Source of the DNA: GCA-003244245 sp050699435
GTDB taxonomy: Bacteria; Actinomycetota; Actinomycetes; Mycobacteriales; Pseudonocardiaceae
Assembly (NCBI GenBank): GCA_050699435.1
Contig: JBOHGM010000005.1
Span: forward strand, 28,289-92,288
DNA: 64,000 nucleotides
Direction of reading: 5' to 3'
Position 1 is the stretch's first letter. Each line of letters opens with the position of its first letter. The translations under genes and the position numbers were made by a program. Below, one piece after another: positions 10,570 through 19,048 of this stretch. Below the pieces are notes generated by a model. The model saw only the letters and a program-made list of their open reading frames with translations, had not been told where the DNA came from and searched no databases.

Positions 10570-10600
10570 CTCGTCCACGAAGTAGCTCGGCACTGTGTCA

Positions 10601-10636
10601 GCGCCCCGTCCCCGGTTCGCTCCGGGGGCGGGGCGC
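10601..10636 (+). terminator. Strong GC-rich hairpin terminator after csbD-like gene
   Basis: A 15-bp stem (GCGCCCCGTCCCCGG pairing with CCGGGGGCGGGGCGC through one G-U) and a 6-nt loop TTCGCT. There is no U-tract. Confidence 0.75.
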
Positions 10637-10696
10637 GCCGGTGAGTGGCATTGCGTGCTATAACACTGTTACGCACTCACGACCCGGGAGGGCAGC

Positions 10697-11848
10697 ATGA
10701 CTGAGCCCCGGGATCCGATTGCGGACCTGCGACGAATCGCCTTTCTGCTGGAGCGCGCTCAGGAGGCGACCTACCGGGTACGCGCGTTCCGCACCGCCGC
10801 CTCGGTGCTCGTCGCCCGCGACGACGTCGAGCAGCGGGCCAAGGCGGGTACGCTGACCGCGCTCACCGGTGTCGGCGAGGTCACCGCGCGCTGTGTCATC
10901 GAGTCCCTGGCCGGAGCGCCGCCGGGGTACCTGCAGCGGCTGGAGGCCACCGGCGCAGCCGAGGTGGCCCACCAGGGATCGACACAGCCGGGATCGACAC
11001 AGCCGGGATCGACACAGCCGGGATCGACACAGCCGGGATCGACACAGCCGGGGTCGACACAGCCGGGGTCGACACAGCCGGGGTCGACACCGGCCGGGAT
11101 GGCGCTGCGGGCGGCACTGCACGGGGACTGCCACACCCACTCCGACTGGTCTGACGGCGGCTCGCCGATCGAGGAGATGGCGGCGACCGCCCGCGACCTC
11201 GGGCACGACTATCTCGTGCTGACCGATCATTCACCCCGGCTCACGGTCGCGAACGGCCTGTCCGCCGAGCGGTTGCGCCGCCAGCTCGACGTGGTCGCCG
11301 CACTGAACAGCGACCTCGCGCCGTTCCGGATCCTGACCGGGATCGAGGTGGACATCCTCGCCGACGGTGCGCTGGACCAGTCCGATGATCTGCTGGCGGT
11401 GCTGGACGTCGTGGTCGCCTCGGTGCACTCGCAGCTGCGGATGCCCGCCGAGCAGATGACCGAGCGGATGCGCACTGCGGTGGCCAACCCGCATGTCGAC
11501 GTGCTAGGGCACTGCACTGGCCGGATCGTCAGCGGCTCCCGCAAGCGCCCCGAGTCGCAGTTCGACGCCGCCGCGGTGTTCGCCGCCTGCGCTGAGTATG
11601 GCGTCGCGGTAGAGATCAACTCTCGCCCGGAGCGGCTGGATCCGCCGAAGCGGCTGCTGCGGCTCGCTCTCGGGACCGGCTGCCTGCTGTCCATCGACTC
11701 TGATGCGCACGCTCCCGGGCAGCTCGACTGGCTGCCCTATGGCTGTGAGCGCGCCGCCGCCTGCGGGGTCCCGGCCGATCGAGTGGTGAACACCTGGTCG
11801 GCCGGCGAGCTGCGAGCGTGGGCCGCACATCATCGGGCCACGTCCTGA
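10697..11848 (+). CDS. PHP-domain phosphoesterase with N-terminal helix-hairpin-helix region
   Basis: 383 residues. Residues 1-80 resemble the helix-hairpin-helix region of family X DNA polymerases (RIAFLLERAQEATYRVRAFRTAA, LTGVGEVTA). Residues about 94-133 are a tandem Gly-Ser-Thr-Gln-Pro linker. Residues 135-383 are a PHP metallo-phosphoesterase domain with HGDCHTHSDWSDGG, TDHSP, GIEVDI, HSQLR, GHCTGR and the final DSDAHAP metal ligands. The polymerase nucleotidyltransferase core is absent, so this is not a PolX. It may process DNA ends or phosphorylated metabolites. Confidence 0.8.
   Translation: MTEPRDPIADLRRIAFLLERAQEATYRVRAFRTAASVLVARDDVEQRAKAGTLTALTGVGEVTARCVIESLAGAPPGYLQRLEATGAAEVAHQGSTQPGSTQPGSTQPGSTQPGSTQPGSTQPGSTQPGSTPAGMALRAALHGDCHTHSDWSDGGSPIEEMAATARDLGHDYLVLTDHSPRLTVANGLSAERLRRQLDVVAALNSDLAPFRILTGIEVDILADGALDQSDDLLAVLDVVVASVHSQLRMPAEQMTERMRTAVANPHVDVLGHCTGRIVSGSRKRPESQFDAAAVFAACAEYGVAVEINSRPERLDPPKRLLRLALGTGCLLSIDSDAHAPGQLDWLPYGCERAAACGVPADRVVNTWSAGELRAWAAHHRATS
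10976..11095 (+). repeat. In-frame 8 x 15 bp minisatellite in the PHP gene
   Basis: Seven units encode GSTQP and an eighth encodes GSTPA. The first five units start GGA and the last three GGG, and all other bases in the seven full units are identical. The array forms the linker between the two domains, so copy-number change would alter linker length by five residues without a frameshift. Confidence 0.95.
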
Positions 11849-11854
11849 GCTGCT

Positions 11855-11905
11855 CGCGTACCATGGGGCCCCGCGTACCATTTGGCCCCGCGTATCATTG
11901 GACGA
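11855..11905. repeat. 3 x 17 bp tandem repeat in front of the DUF5313 gene
   Basis: CGCGTACCATGGGGCCC, CGCGTACCATTTGGCCC and CGCGTATCATTGGACGA run up to the start codon at 11905. The array fills the gap after the PHP gene stop and would form the leader of the next gene. Confidence 0.8.
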
Positions 11906-12282
11906 TGGCCCTCGCGCGGCCGAATCCACTGCAGTGGGTGTGGTATGCGTATGGCGGCGGATTGCCACAGCACCTGCGGGAGTGGGTGCTGCACGATGTG
12001 ACCTGTCGCACGTGGGTGTTCCGGCACTTCGCCCGGACGCTGACCCAATGGGTACCGACGCTGCTGCTGATGCTGCTGCCCGGGCCGATGACGCTGCGAC
12101 TGTCGCTGCCCCTGATCGTCCTGCTCGGCGCGCTGTACGTTTCGGCCTCCTATATCGAGGAGACCAGCGAGCATCGGCTGGCCAAGCACGGGTTCCCGCT
12201 CGGGATGGCCAGGGAGATGCGCCGGGCGCGGGTGGAGACCGCGGCGTTGGACGACGAGCACCGGCGCCTGGGTGAGCTGTAG
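11905..12282 (+). CDS. DUF5313 family membrane protein
   Basis: 125 residues. The N-terminal signature RPNPLQWVWYAYGGGLP and the motif WVLHDVTCRTW match DUF5313, a small actinobacterial family of unknown function. Two adjacent membrane helices (about 45-85) are followed by a charged tail (SEHRLAKHGFP). ATG 11905 is chosen because it begins the conserved motif. The frame runs in from 11818, but that part is repeat-derived. Confidence 0.75.
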   Translation: MALARPNPLQWVWYAYGGGLPQHLREWVLHDVTCRTWVFRHFARTLTQWVPTLLLMLLPGPMTLRLSLPLIVLLGALYVSASYIEETSEHRLAKHGFPLGMAREMRRARVETAALDDEHRRLGEL

Positions 12283-12289
12283 AGATGAC

Positions 12290-12900
12290 TCAGGTCCCGA
12301 ACGGTGGCGGGTTCGCCGGATCGAACGTGCCGGGGGCTGCCTCGCAGGGCGAACCGGCCTCGGGGCTGGTGTACGGGTTGGCCCGCAGCGCCTGCAGGAA
12401 CTGGTCGATCCGCGGATCCTCCGCGTCGTCCACCTGCAGTTGGTGGCCCCAGGCCTGCAGCGAGATCGGTGCGGGCAGGTCGGGGTAGGGCGAGAGCATC
12501 GTGTACGGCTGGCCCTGCACCCGGCGGACCAGCGCCTGCAGTGCCGGACCGGAGATCCGATCCGGGTGGTAGGCGATCCACACCGCGCCGTGTTCCAGCG
12601 AGTGCACCATGTTCTCGTTGCGCACGGCGACGTCGTACACCGTGCCGGTGCAGTCCGCCCAAGAGATGTCATGCGGGCCCCCGGTCGGGGGAACCCGGTC
12701 GTACTGGACCCGCTCGGTGGCGGGTACATGCGTGGTGTTCGTGTCCTGGACGACCTGCACCCCCGGGATCCGCCGGGCGGGGTCCTGGTCGGTGTCGGCG
12801 GGAACGAACGATTCCTGCCCGATACCGCAGCCGACCGTGACGGGCAGGATCGCGGCGATCAGGGCGTTCCGGGCTCGCACCAGCCGCATGATTCCGGATG

Positions 12901-12904
<4 letters not shown>
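12290..12904 (-). CDS. DUF3105 family exported protein
   Basis: 204 residues with an N-terminal hydrophobic segment ending in VTVGC, a possible lipobox. The DUF3105 core is PPTGGPHD...W, then MVHSLEHGAVWIAYHP. The family is widespread in actinobacteria and uncharacterised. It starts at GTG 12904, overlapping the ferredoxin reductase stop by 4 nt (GTGA), so it is translationally coupled. ATG 12889 is an alternative. It converges with the DUF5313 gene, 7 bp away. Confidence 0.75.
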
Positions 12905-14277
<1,373 letters not shown>

Positions 14278-14291
14278 GGTTAACGCACCTC

Positions 14292-14352
14292 CTGGTAGAG
14301 CACACTGCATCCGCGTAGAGCGCACTGCAGCCTGGTAGAGCACGCTGCAGCC
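14292..14352. repeat. Three imperfect ~20 bp tandem units upstream of fprA
   Basis: CTGGTAGAGCACACTGCATC, a middle unit CGCGTAGAGCGCACTGCAGC and CTGGTAGAGCACGCTGCAGC lie immediately 5' of the fprA ribosome-binding site, so they form part of the leader or promoter. Confidence 0.8.
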
Positions 14353-14477
14353 GCGGAACGAACGTTACGCCAGCTGCCTGCGGCGGATCGGTTGCTGTGA
14401 CTCGGTTGCTGTGACTCCGCTGGGACGCAATACCCTTCCGGTCCGGTAACGCGCCCACCACCAGCCAGGAGGCCGGC

Positions 14478-14651
14478 ATGAGCAGTGAGGAACCGAACGC
14501 CGACAGGATTGAACAACTCCGGCCGGCGACAACCGACGAGATCGAGTACGCCGACGACCTTGATCCTGGAGAGCTGCCGCTGGACGCCGACCCTCGCGAC
14601 GTCGCCGACCAACACCGACCAGTGCCCTTCGACGAAGACCTCGACGCCTGA
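14478..14651 (+). CDS. Small acidic protein (57 aa)
   Basis: ATG 14478 with AGGAGG 6 nt upstream encodes 57 residues, about one third Asp/Glu (motifs RIEQLRPATTDE, LPLDADPRDVADQ, PFDEDLDA). Similar tiny acidic proteins with VADQ-like motifs are common in actinobacteria. Function is unknown. The good ribosome-binding site and the composition argue that it is real. Confidence 0.6.
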   Translation: MSSEEPNADRIEQLRPATTDEIEYADDLDPGELPLDADPRDVADQHRPVPFDEDLDA

Positions 14652-14670
14652 CCCGGTCCGCTGGCCGGCC

Positions 14671-14696
14671 CTGCTAGCTGGCCCTGCTAGCTGGCC
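14671..14696. repeat. 2 x 13 bp repeat that includes the HAD gene stop codon
   Basis: CTGCTAGCTGGCC occurs twice head to tail. The CTA of the second unit is the TAG stop of the minus-strand HAD gene, so the stop codon is duplicated downstream. Confidence 0.85.
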
Positions 14697-15505
14697 GGGC
14701 CTGGGGCCCTGAGCAGGCGGCGCAACGCCGCGACGCTGAGGCCGTCCCGCAGTGCGGGGTCTCCCCGCAGCACCGAGACCCCTCCCGGGCGGGCCAGGTC
14801 GTCGAGGACCGCCGTCGCGCCGGACAGGTCCTGGTGGCGGGTGTAGCCGTTGACCACCGCCACGCACCGCAGTCCTGCGGCCACGGCGGCCCGCACTCCG
14901 TTGGCCGAGTCCTCCACCGCCACCGCGTCATCGGGGGTCAGGTCCAGCCGGGCCAATGTCTCCAGGTACACGGCCGGATCGGGTTTGAGATCGGTGATGT
15001 CCGATCCGGTGACCACAACGTCGAACACATCGAGGCCGAACAGCGTGTCGAGCAATGGCAGCACCCAGTCGCCGGTCCCGGTGGTGGCGACCGCGGTCGC
15101 CACTCCGTCGGCACCCAGCGCCGTGATCAGCTCCGTCACCCCCGGCCGTGGCTGCATCGCTCCGGTGCGGACCAGTGCGGCGAAACGGCGGGTCTTGTCC
15201 TGGTGGAGTTCGGCGGCCAGCGTGGCCGCCTCGGCCGCGGGGTGGCCCTTGGACTGCAGGTACTGGTCGATACGCCGCCGACCGCCGGTCAGCGCGAGCA
15301 GGTCGCCGTACTCCTGCACACCCCACCGGTAGTCCAGCCCGGCGGCCTCGAATGCCGCATTGAACGCCACCCGATGGCCGTCGCGCTCGGTGTCGGCCAG
15401 CGTCCCGTCGACGTCGAAAATGATTGCCCGTAGCGGGTCCCGCTGGTCGGATGCGGGCGAAACGGCATTTCGACCGGAGGGGCCCGGCGATGACGTGATC
15501 GGCAT
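14687..15505 (-). CDS. HAD-superfamily (CbbY-like) phosphatase
   Basis: 272 residues. Motif I is FDVDGTLADTE (nucleophile Asp and acid Asp), motif II is in ATTGTGD, motif III Lys is in TDLKPDP, and motif IV is VEDSANGVRAA. A helical cap lies between. It is the CbbY/beta-phosphoglucomutase-like subgroup. Substrate is unknown; in this group sugar phosphates are usual. The first 25 residues are probably not conserved, and the true start may be further in. Confidence 0.85.
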   Translation of the reverse strand: MPITSSPGPSGRNAVSPASDQRDPLRAIIFDVDGTLADTERDGHRVAFNAAFEAAGLDYRWGVQEYGDLLALTGGRRRIDQYLQSKGHPAAEAATLAAELHQDKTRRFAALVRTGAMQPRPGVTELITALGADGVATAVATTGTGDWVLPLLDTLFGLDVFDVVVTGSDITDLKPDPAVYLETLARLDLTPDDAVAVEDSANGVRAAVAAGLRCVAVVNGYTRHQDLSGATAVLDDLARPGGVSVLRGDPALRDGLSVAALRRLLRAPGPAS

Positions 15506-15630
15506 GACGGTAGGGTAAGAGGCATGGGTGGTGCCGGACTCCCTCCGCAGGGTGGAACCGCTGGGGGAGTGGGCATCAATTGCGGAATGGATTCACACCG
15601 CGCTGCGGGCTGGTTGCCCATCGCATCAGT

Positions 15631-15830
15631 TCGTTCGGGAGGCTGCGTCGTTCGGGAGGCTGCGTCGTTCGGGAGGCTGCNNNNNNNNNNNNNNNNNNNN
15701 NNNNNNNNNNNNNNNNNNNNNNNNNNNNNNNNNNNNNNNNNNNNNNNNNNNNNNNNNNNNNNNNNNNNNNNNNNNNNNNNTCGTTCGGGAGGCTGCGTCG
15801 TTCGGGAGGCTGCGTCGTTCGGGAGGCTGC
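15631..15830. repeat. 17-bp tandem repeat array interrupted by a 100-N assembly gap
   Basis: TCGTTCGGGAGGCTGCG is repeated three times before and three times after a run of 100 Ns (15681-15780). The gap therefore lies inside the array and its true length is unknown. The array is in the noncoding interval between the HAD gene and the IS630 remnant. Open frames through it are repeat translations, not genes. Confidence 0.95.
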
Positions 15831-16085
15831 TATGCCGCCGGCTCGGCGGGCTCGCGCCTGCCGTAGCTGGTCTCGGGCCGTAGCGGTCTCGGGCCTTAGC
15901 TGGTCTCGTCGCCCCAGCTGGTCGAGCCGGCGGTCGGCCCGCACCGGGCTTCGTGGTACTCGTCCCGAAGCGGCGTCCGGTCCGGTAACTCGCTCGCCAG
16001 CCGCTCCGAACCCCTCCGAAGATCAACCTCCAGCCCTGAAAGAAGATCAACATTTGGATGCGACGATCTTCTGTTCGGCTGTCGC

Positions 16086-16855
16086 GTGTTTGAATTAGCT
16101 TTACGATCCTTCGGGACGGTGGGCGCCTGCCCGGTTCGGGTGGGTGGTTCCTCGCGGTCGTTCCAGTCGTCAGTGAGGGCGCCGAGGGCCTCGATGAGGT
16201 TGTGCACCGAGGCGAAGGTCCCCCTGCGGATGGCTTGGCGAGTGAGGATCTCGATGGAGACCTCGACGAGGTTGAGCCAGGGATCGGGGTGCTGCGCCGG
16301 ACGCTGTCCGGGCAGCGGCGCCGAGGCGGGATTCGGGGCCAGGTAGGGCGCAGGCCGCTCGGGCGGGTTGCGGTAGATCTCGGCGCCCCCGGGGTCCACC
16401 TCGGGGTCGATAGTGCACCGGAACGCCTCGACGCGGTCCGGCTGGATGCCCCACTTCCGCCAGATCCGCGCCACGGTGGCATTGGAGATGCCTAGTTCTT
16501 TGGCCAGTAGCCGAGACGACCAGTGGGTGGCGCCCAGGTGCTCGGGGGGCCTGCCGTCGTCGGCGAGCGTGGTGGCCACCACCTCGATCTCATCCACCGT
16601 GGCCGGCCGACCGGAGCGGGGCTTGTCCCTCAGCCCGTCGATACCTTCGGCTAGGTAGCGGTTACGCCACGCAAGCACAGTGGGTCGCGTCGATCCGGTC
16701 CGCCGCGCGATCTCCGTGTTCGGTACACCGTCGGCGGCCAGCAGCACGATGCGCGCACGTTGCGCGAGCCCGGCCCGCACCGACGTCGAGCGGGTCAGGG
16801 CCTCCAGGCGGGGCCGGTCGCCCGGGCGCAAGGCCAATGGAGCTGCAGCAACCAT
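16086..16855 (-). pseudogene. Degenerate IS630-family transposase
   Basis: ATG 16855. The N-terminal HTH part is intact (RLEALTRSTSVRAGLAQRAR, NTEIARRTGSTRPTV, then KELGISNATVARIWRKWGI). After VEAFRCTIDPE the central catalytic part carrying the first DDE aspartates is missing, and the frame rejoins at a C-terminal segment WLNLVEVSIEILTRQAIRRG. The final WTKT-like tail is replaced. About 100 residues are lost, so it cannot transpose. Confidence 0.8.
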
Positions 16856-16959
16856 GCCCTCATGATCCCGCAGCTCGCACTGTGAAACAACTATCGACAC
16901 GTAGGCTGCGGCGAGCCCGGTCCGTAGCCGGCCGTCTACGCTTGGTTACGTAGATCCTC

Positions 16960-16988
16960 TTGACACGCAAGACTCCTCCGTGTGGACT
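16960..16988 (+). promoter_or_regulatory. Candidate housekeeping promoter upstream of the cox region
   Basis: TTGACA (16960-16965), 17-nt spacer, TGGACT (16983-16988). The -35 is a perfect match; the -10 is weak. It would drive the 17.1-kb small gene and possibly the cox operon. Confidence 0.4.
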
Positions 16989-17085
16989 AGTGTTCCGCGT
17001 CACAGCGACGCACGGTCAAGCGCCCGGCGAACCGGTCCGGCGAGCCACACGACGCGCGGTCCAGGAGCATGAGAGGGGACACACG

Positions 17086-17463
17086 GTGGCGATGGAGTCC
17101 GACGGACACAGTCGAGGTAACCCCCGCATTTTCGAACTTATTGAGGGCGCCCCTAAGACAGGGAAGAGTCCCACCATCTGGGCCTGGCCCGAGGTCACGG
17201 ACTGGTTCAAGATCGCTGGCCAGCCGGTTCCCGGGCCGTGGCCGCCTCACCAGGAGGCGCGGCCGAACCCTGAGGAGGAAAGCCTTCCCGTGGCGGTTGC
17301 CGAGTCCAGGCCCAGGTCCAGGCCCACGAATGAGGGCCCGAGCCCAGCAAAGCCCCCGAGCCCAGAAAAGTCGCAGCCGCGTGACGGCACCCATGGCTAC
17401 ATGGACGAAGAACCGAGCCAAGCGACGCCGCGTCGCGGTGGCCTTGGCTGGATGGACGAATAA
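17086..17463 (+). CDS. Hypothetical protein upstream of coxM
   Basis: 125 residues from GTG 17086 (GAGAGGGG 7 nt upstream); ATG 17092 is an alternative. Residues about 10-38 (GNPRIF...TIWAWPEVTDWF) resemble the C-terminal half of small excisionase/MerR-like HTH domains, where a W-x-W-x-x-V-x-x-W-hydrophobic pattern ends the fold. The remaining 85 residues are Pro/Ser/Glu-rich and look disordered, ending in two related G-x-MDE motifs (GYMDEE, GWMDE). It could be a regulator of the cox genes, but no homology supports that directly. Confidence 0.45.
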   Translation: MAMESDGHSRGNPRIFELIEGAPKTGKSPTIWAWPEVTDWFKIAGQPVPGPWPPHQEARPNPEEESLPVAVAESRPRSRPTNEGPSPAKPPSPEKSQPRDGTHGYMDEEPSQATPRRGGLGWMDE

Positions 17464-17606
17464 TAGTCGTCGCGCCTTCTGGCAGGACGAGCTTGAGTCT
17501 TGGGTTGCAGTAATCGTCCTTCGTGGAGTCCGAATAAGGGATCCTACGGTCGGGCCGAATGAATTGCAGCTTTTCCGTTGGACCGCTCAGGACTAGGAGG
17601 ACTTGG

Positions 17607-18473
17607 ATGTACCCGTCTCGTTTCCGCTACGAGGCCCCACGTTCCCTCGAGGAAGCGTACAGTCTCTTGCAGACTTACGGTGACGAGGCGAAGGTGGTCG
17701 CAGGTGGCCAAAGCCTCATCCCTCTGATGAAGCTGCGCTTCTCTGCCATCGGTGTGCTTATCGACCTCAACACAATACCTGGGCTTGCCTATCACCACGC
17801 GGATCCGGATGGGTCGATCCGTATCGGCGCGCTGTGCCGGCACCGGGACCTCGAGTACTCCAGTGTGCTCAGGAGCAGCCAACCCACCATGTCGGCGTGT
17901 GCACCACTGATTTCCGATCCGATGGTCCGCAGCCGCGGAACCCTGGTCGGCTCACTGTGCCACGCGGACCCGCAGGGTGACTGGGCCTCGGTGATGTTGG
18001 CGCTCAACGGCGAGATCATTGCCGCTAGCTCGCAAGGCGAGCGCGCCATCCCGGCATCGCAGTTCGTCGTCGGCCCGTTCCAGAACTCGCTAAAGCCGGG
18101 TGAGATTGCGATCGCGGCCCGCATACCCGCCCCGACGGGCATGGTTGCGGGCGGCTATCTCAAGCTGGAGCGCAGAGTTGGGGACTTCGCCACCGTCGGG
18201 GTAGCAGTGGCCCTCGAAATGTCTGGTGGCACCGTCTCCCGCGCTGGCATCGCGCTGACCGGTGTGGGGGCCAGCAACATCAAGTGCACGGCCGCCGAGC
18301 AGGCGCTCGTGGGTAAGTCGCTCAGTGCAGGCACGATCGAGGAGGCGGCCCGGCTCGCAGCGCAGGCGGCTGAACCTAAGTCTGACCACCGCGGTAGTGC
18401 AAAGTACAAGCGCCATATTGTGCACACGTTCGTCACTCGTGGGTTGAGCAGCCGCGAGGCCCGCGCGGCCTGA
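17607..18473 (+). CDS. coxM: Aerobic carbon monoxide dehydrogenase, medium (FAD) subunit
   Basis: 288 residues of the xanthine-oxidase-family FAD subunit: VVAGGQSLIPLMKLR (FAD pyrophosphate loop), the segment DPMVRSRGTLVGSLCHADPQGDW (the second FAD loop) and a C-terminal CO-dehydrogenase flavoprotein domain. CoxM takes electrons from the two 2Fe-2S clusters of CoxS and passes them on to the respiratory chain. ATG 17607 has AGGAGG 6 nt upstream; the longer frame from 17559 is not needed. First gene of the cox operon. Confidence 0.95.
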   Translation: MYPSRFRYEAPRSLEEAYSLLQTYGDEAKVVAGGQSLIPLMKLRFSAIGVLIDLNTIPGLAYHHADPDGSIRIGALCRHRDLEYSSVLRSSQPTMSACAPLISDPMVRSRGTLVGSLCHADPQGDWASVMLALNGEIIAASSQGERAIPASQFVVGPFQNSLKPGEIAIAARIPAPTGMVAGGYLKLERRVGDFATVGVAVALEMSGGTVSRAGIALTGVGASNIKCTAAEQALVGKSLSAGTIEEAARLAAQAAEPKSDHRGSAKYKRHIVHTFVTRGLSSREARAA

Positions 18474-18529
18474 ATTGCTTGACATTGTGGATTGCTTCGT
18501 TTAAGGAACGGTTGACTCAAGGAGGCGGC

Positions 18530-19021
18530 GTGGAAGAGCGACGGGTAACGGTCATGGTCAACGGTGAGCCCAGGACTGCCGAGATCGAGCCTCGCTTACT
18601 TCTGGTCCACTTCATTCGTGAGATACTGGGGATGACCGGCACGCATATCGGCTGCGACACGACGAACTGCGGAGCATGCACCGTGCTTTTCGACGGCTTG
18701 CCGGCCAAGGCGTGCACGATGTTCGCGGTCATGGCGGACGGGCACGAGGTGACCACCGTCGAAGGTCTCGGCCTGTCCAGCGAGCTGCATCCCATCCAGC
18801 AAGGCTTCAAGGAAGAGCACGGACTGCAGTGTGGCTTCTGTACCCCCGGGATGATGATGGCCGCTAAGGCACTGCTCAATGAGAACCCCAACCCCACCGA
18901 AGAGGACGTTCGCTGGGCGCTGTCCGGCAACCTCTGTCGCTGCACCGGTTATCAAAACATTGTCAAGGCGGTGCTCTGGGCTGCCGAAATGATGCAGTCC
19001 CAGCCCGCCGTGAGTCGCTGA
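18530..19021 (+). CDS. coxS: Aerobic carbon monoxide dehydrogenase, small (2Fe-2S) subunit
   Basis: 163 residues with both clusters. The N-terminal plant-type 2Fe-2S motif is HIGCDTTNCGACTVLFDG followed by the fourth cysteine in KACTMF. The C-terminal cluster is LQCGFCTPGMMMA and NLCRCTGYQNI. It carries electrons from the Mo-Cu site of CoxL to the FAD of CoxM. GTG 18530 is chosen because GGAGG is at 18521 and it gives the family N-terminus. Confidence 0.95.
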   Translation: MEERRVTVMVNGEPRTAEIEPRLLLVHFIREILGMTGTHIGCDTTNCGACTVLFDGLPAKACTMFAVMADGHEVTTVEGLGLSSELHPIQQGFKEEHGLQCGFCTPGMMMAAKALLNENPNPTEEDVRWALSGNLCRCTGYQNIVKAVLWAAEMMQSQPAVSR

Positions 19022-19048
19022 CGGCCAAGAGTCGACGACAAGGGAGAC

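Noticed and set aside
15289..16482. Frames running through the N gap and the 17-bp repeats on both strands
   Set aside because: They translate the tandem repeat and Ns. No start site or conserved sequence.
16960..17085. TTG start at 16960 giving a 167-aa protein
   Set aside because: That TTG is part of a TTGACA -35 element; a ribosome-binding site supports GTG 17086.
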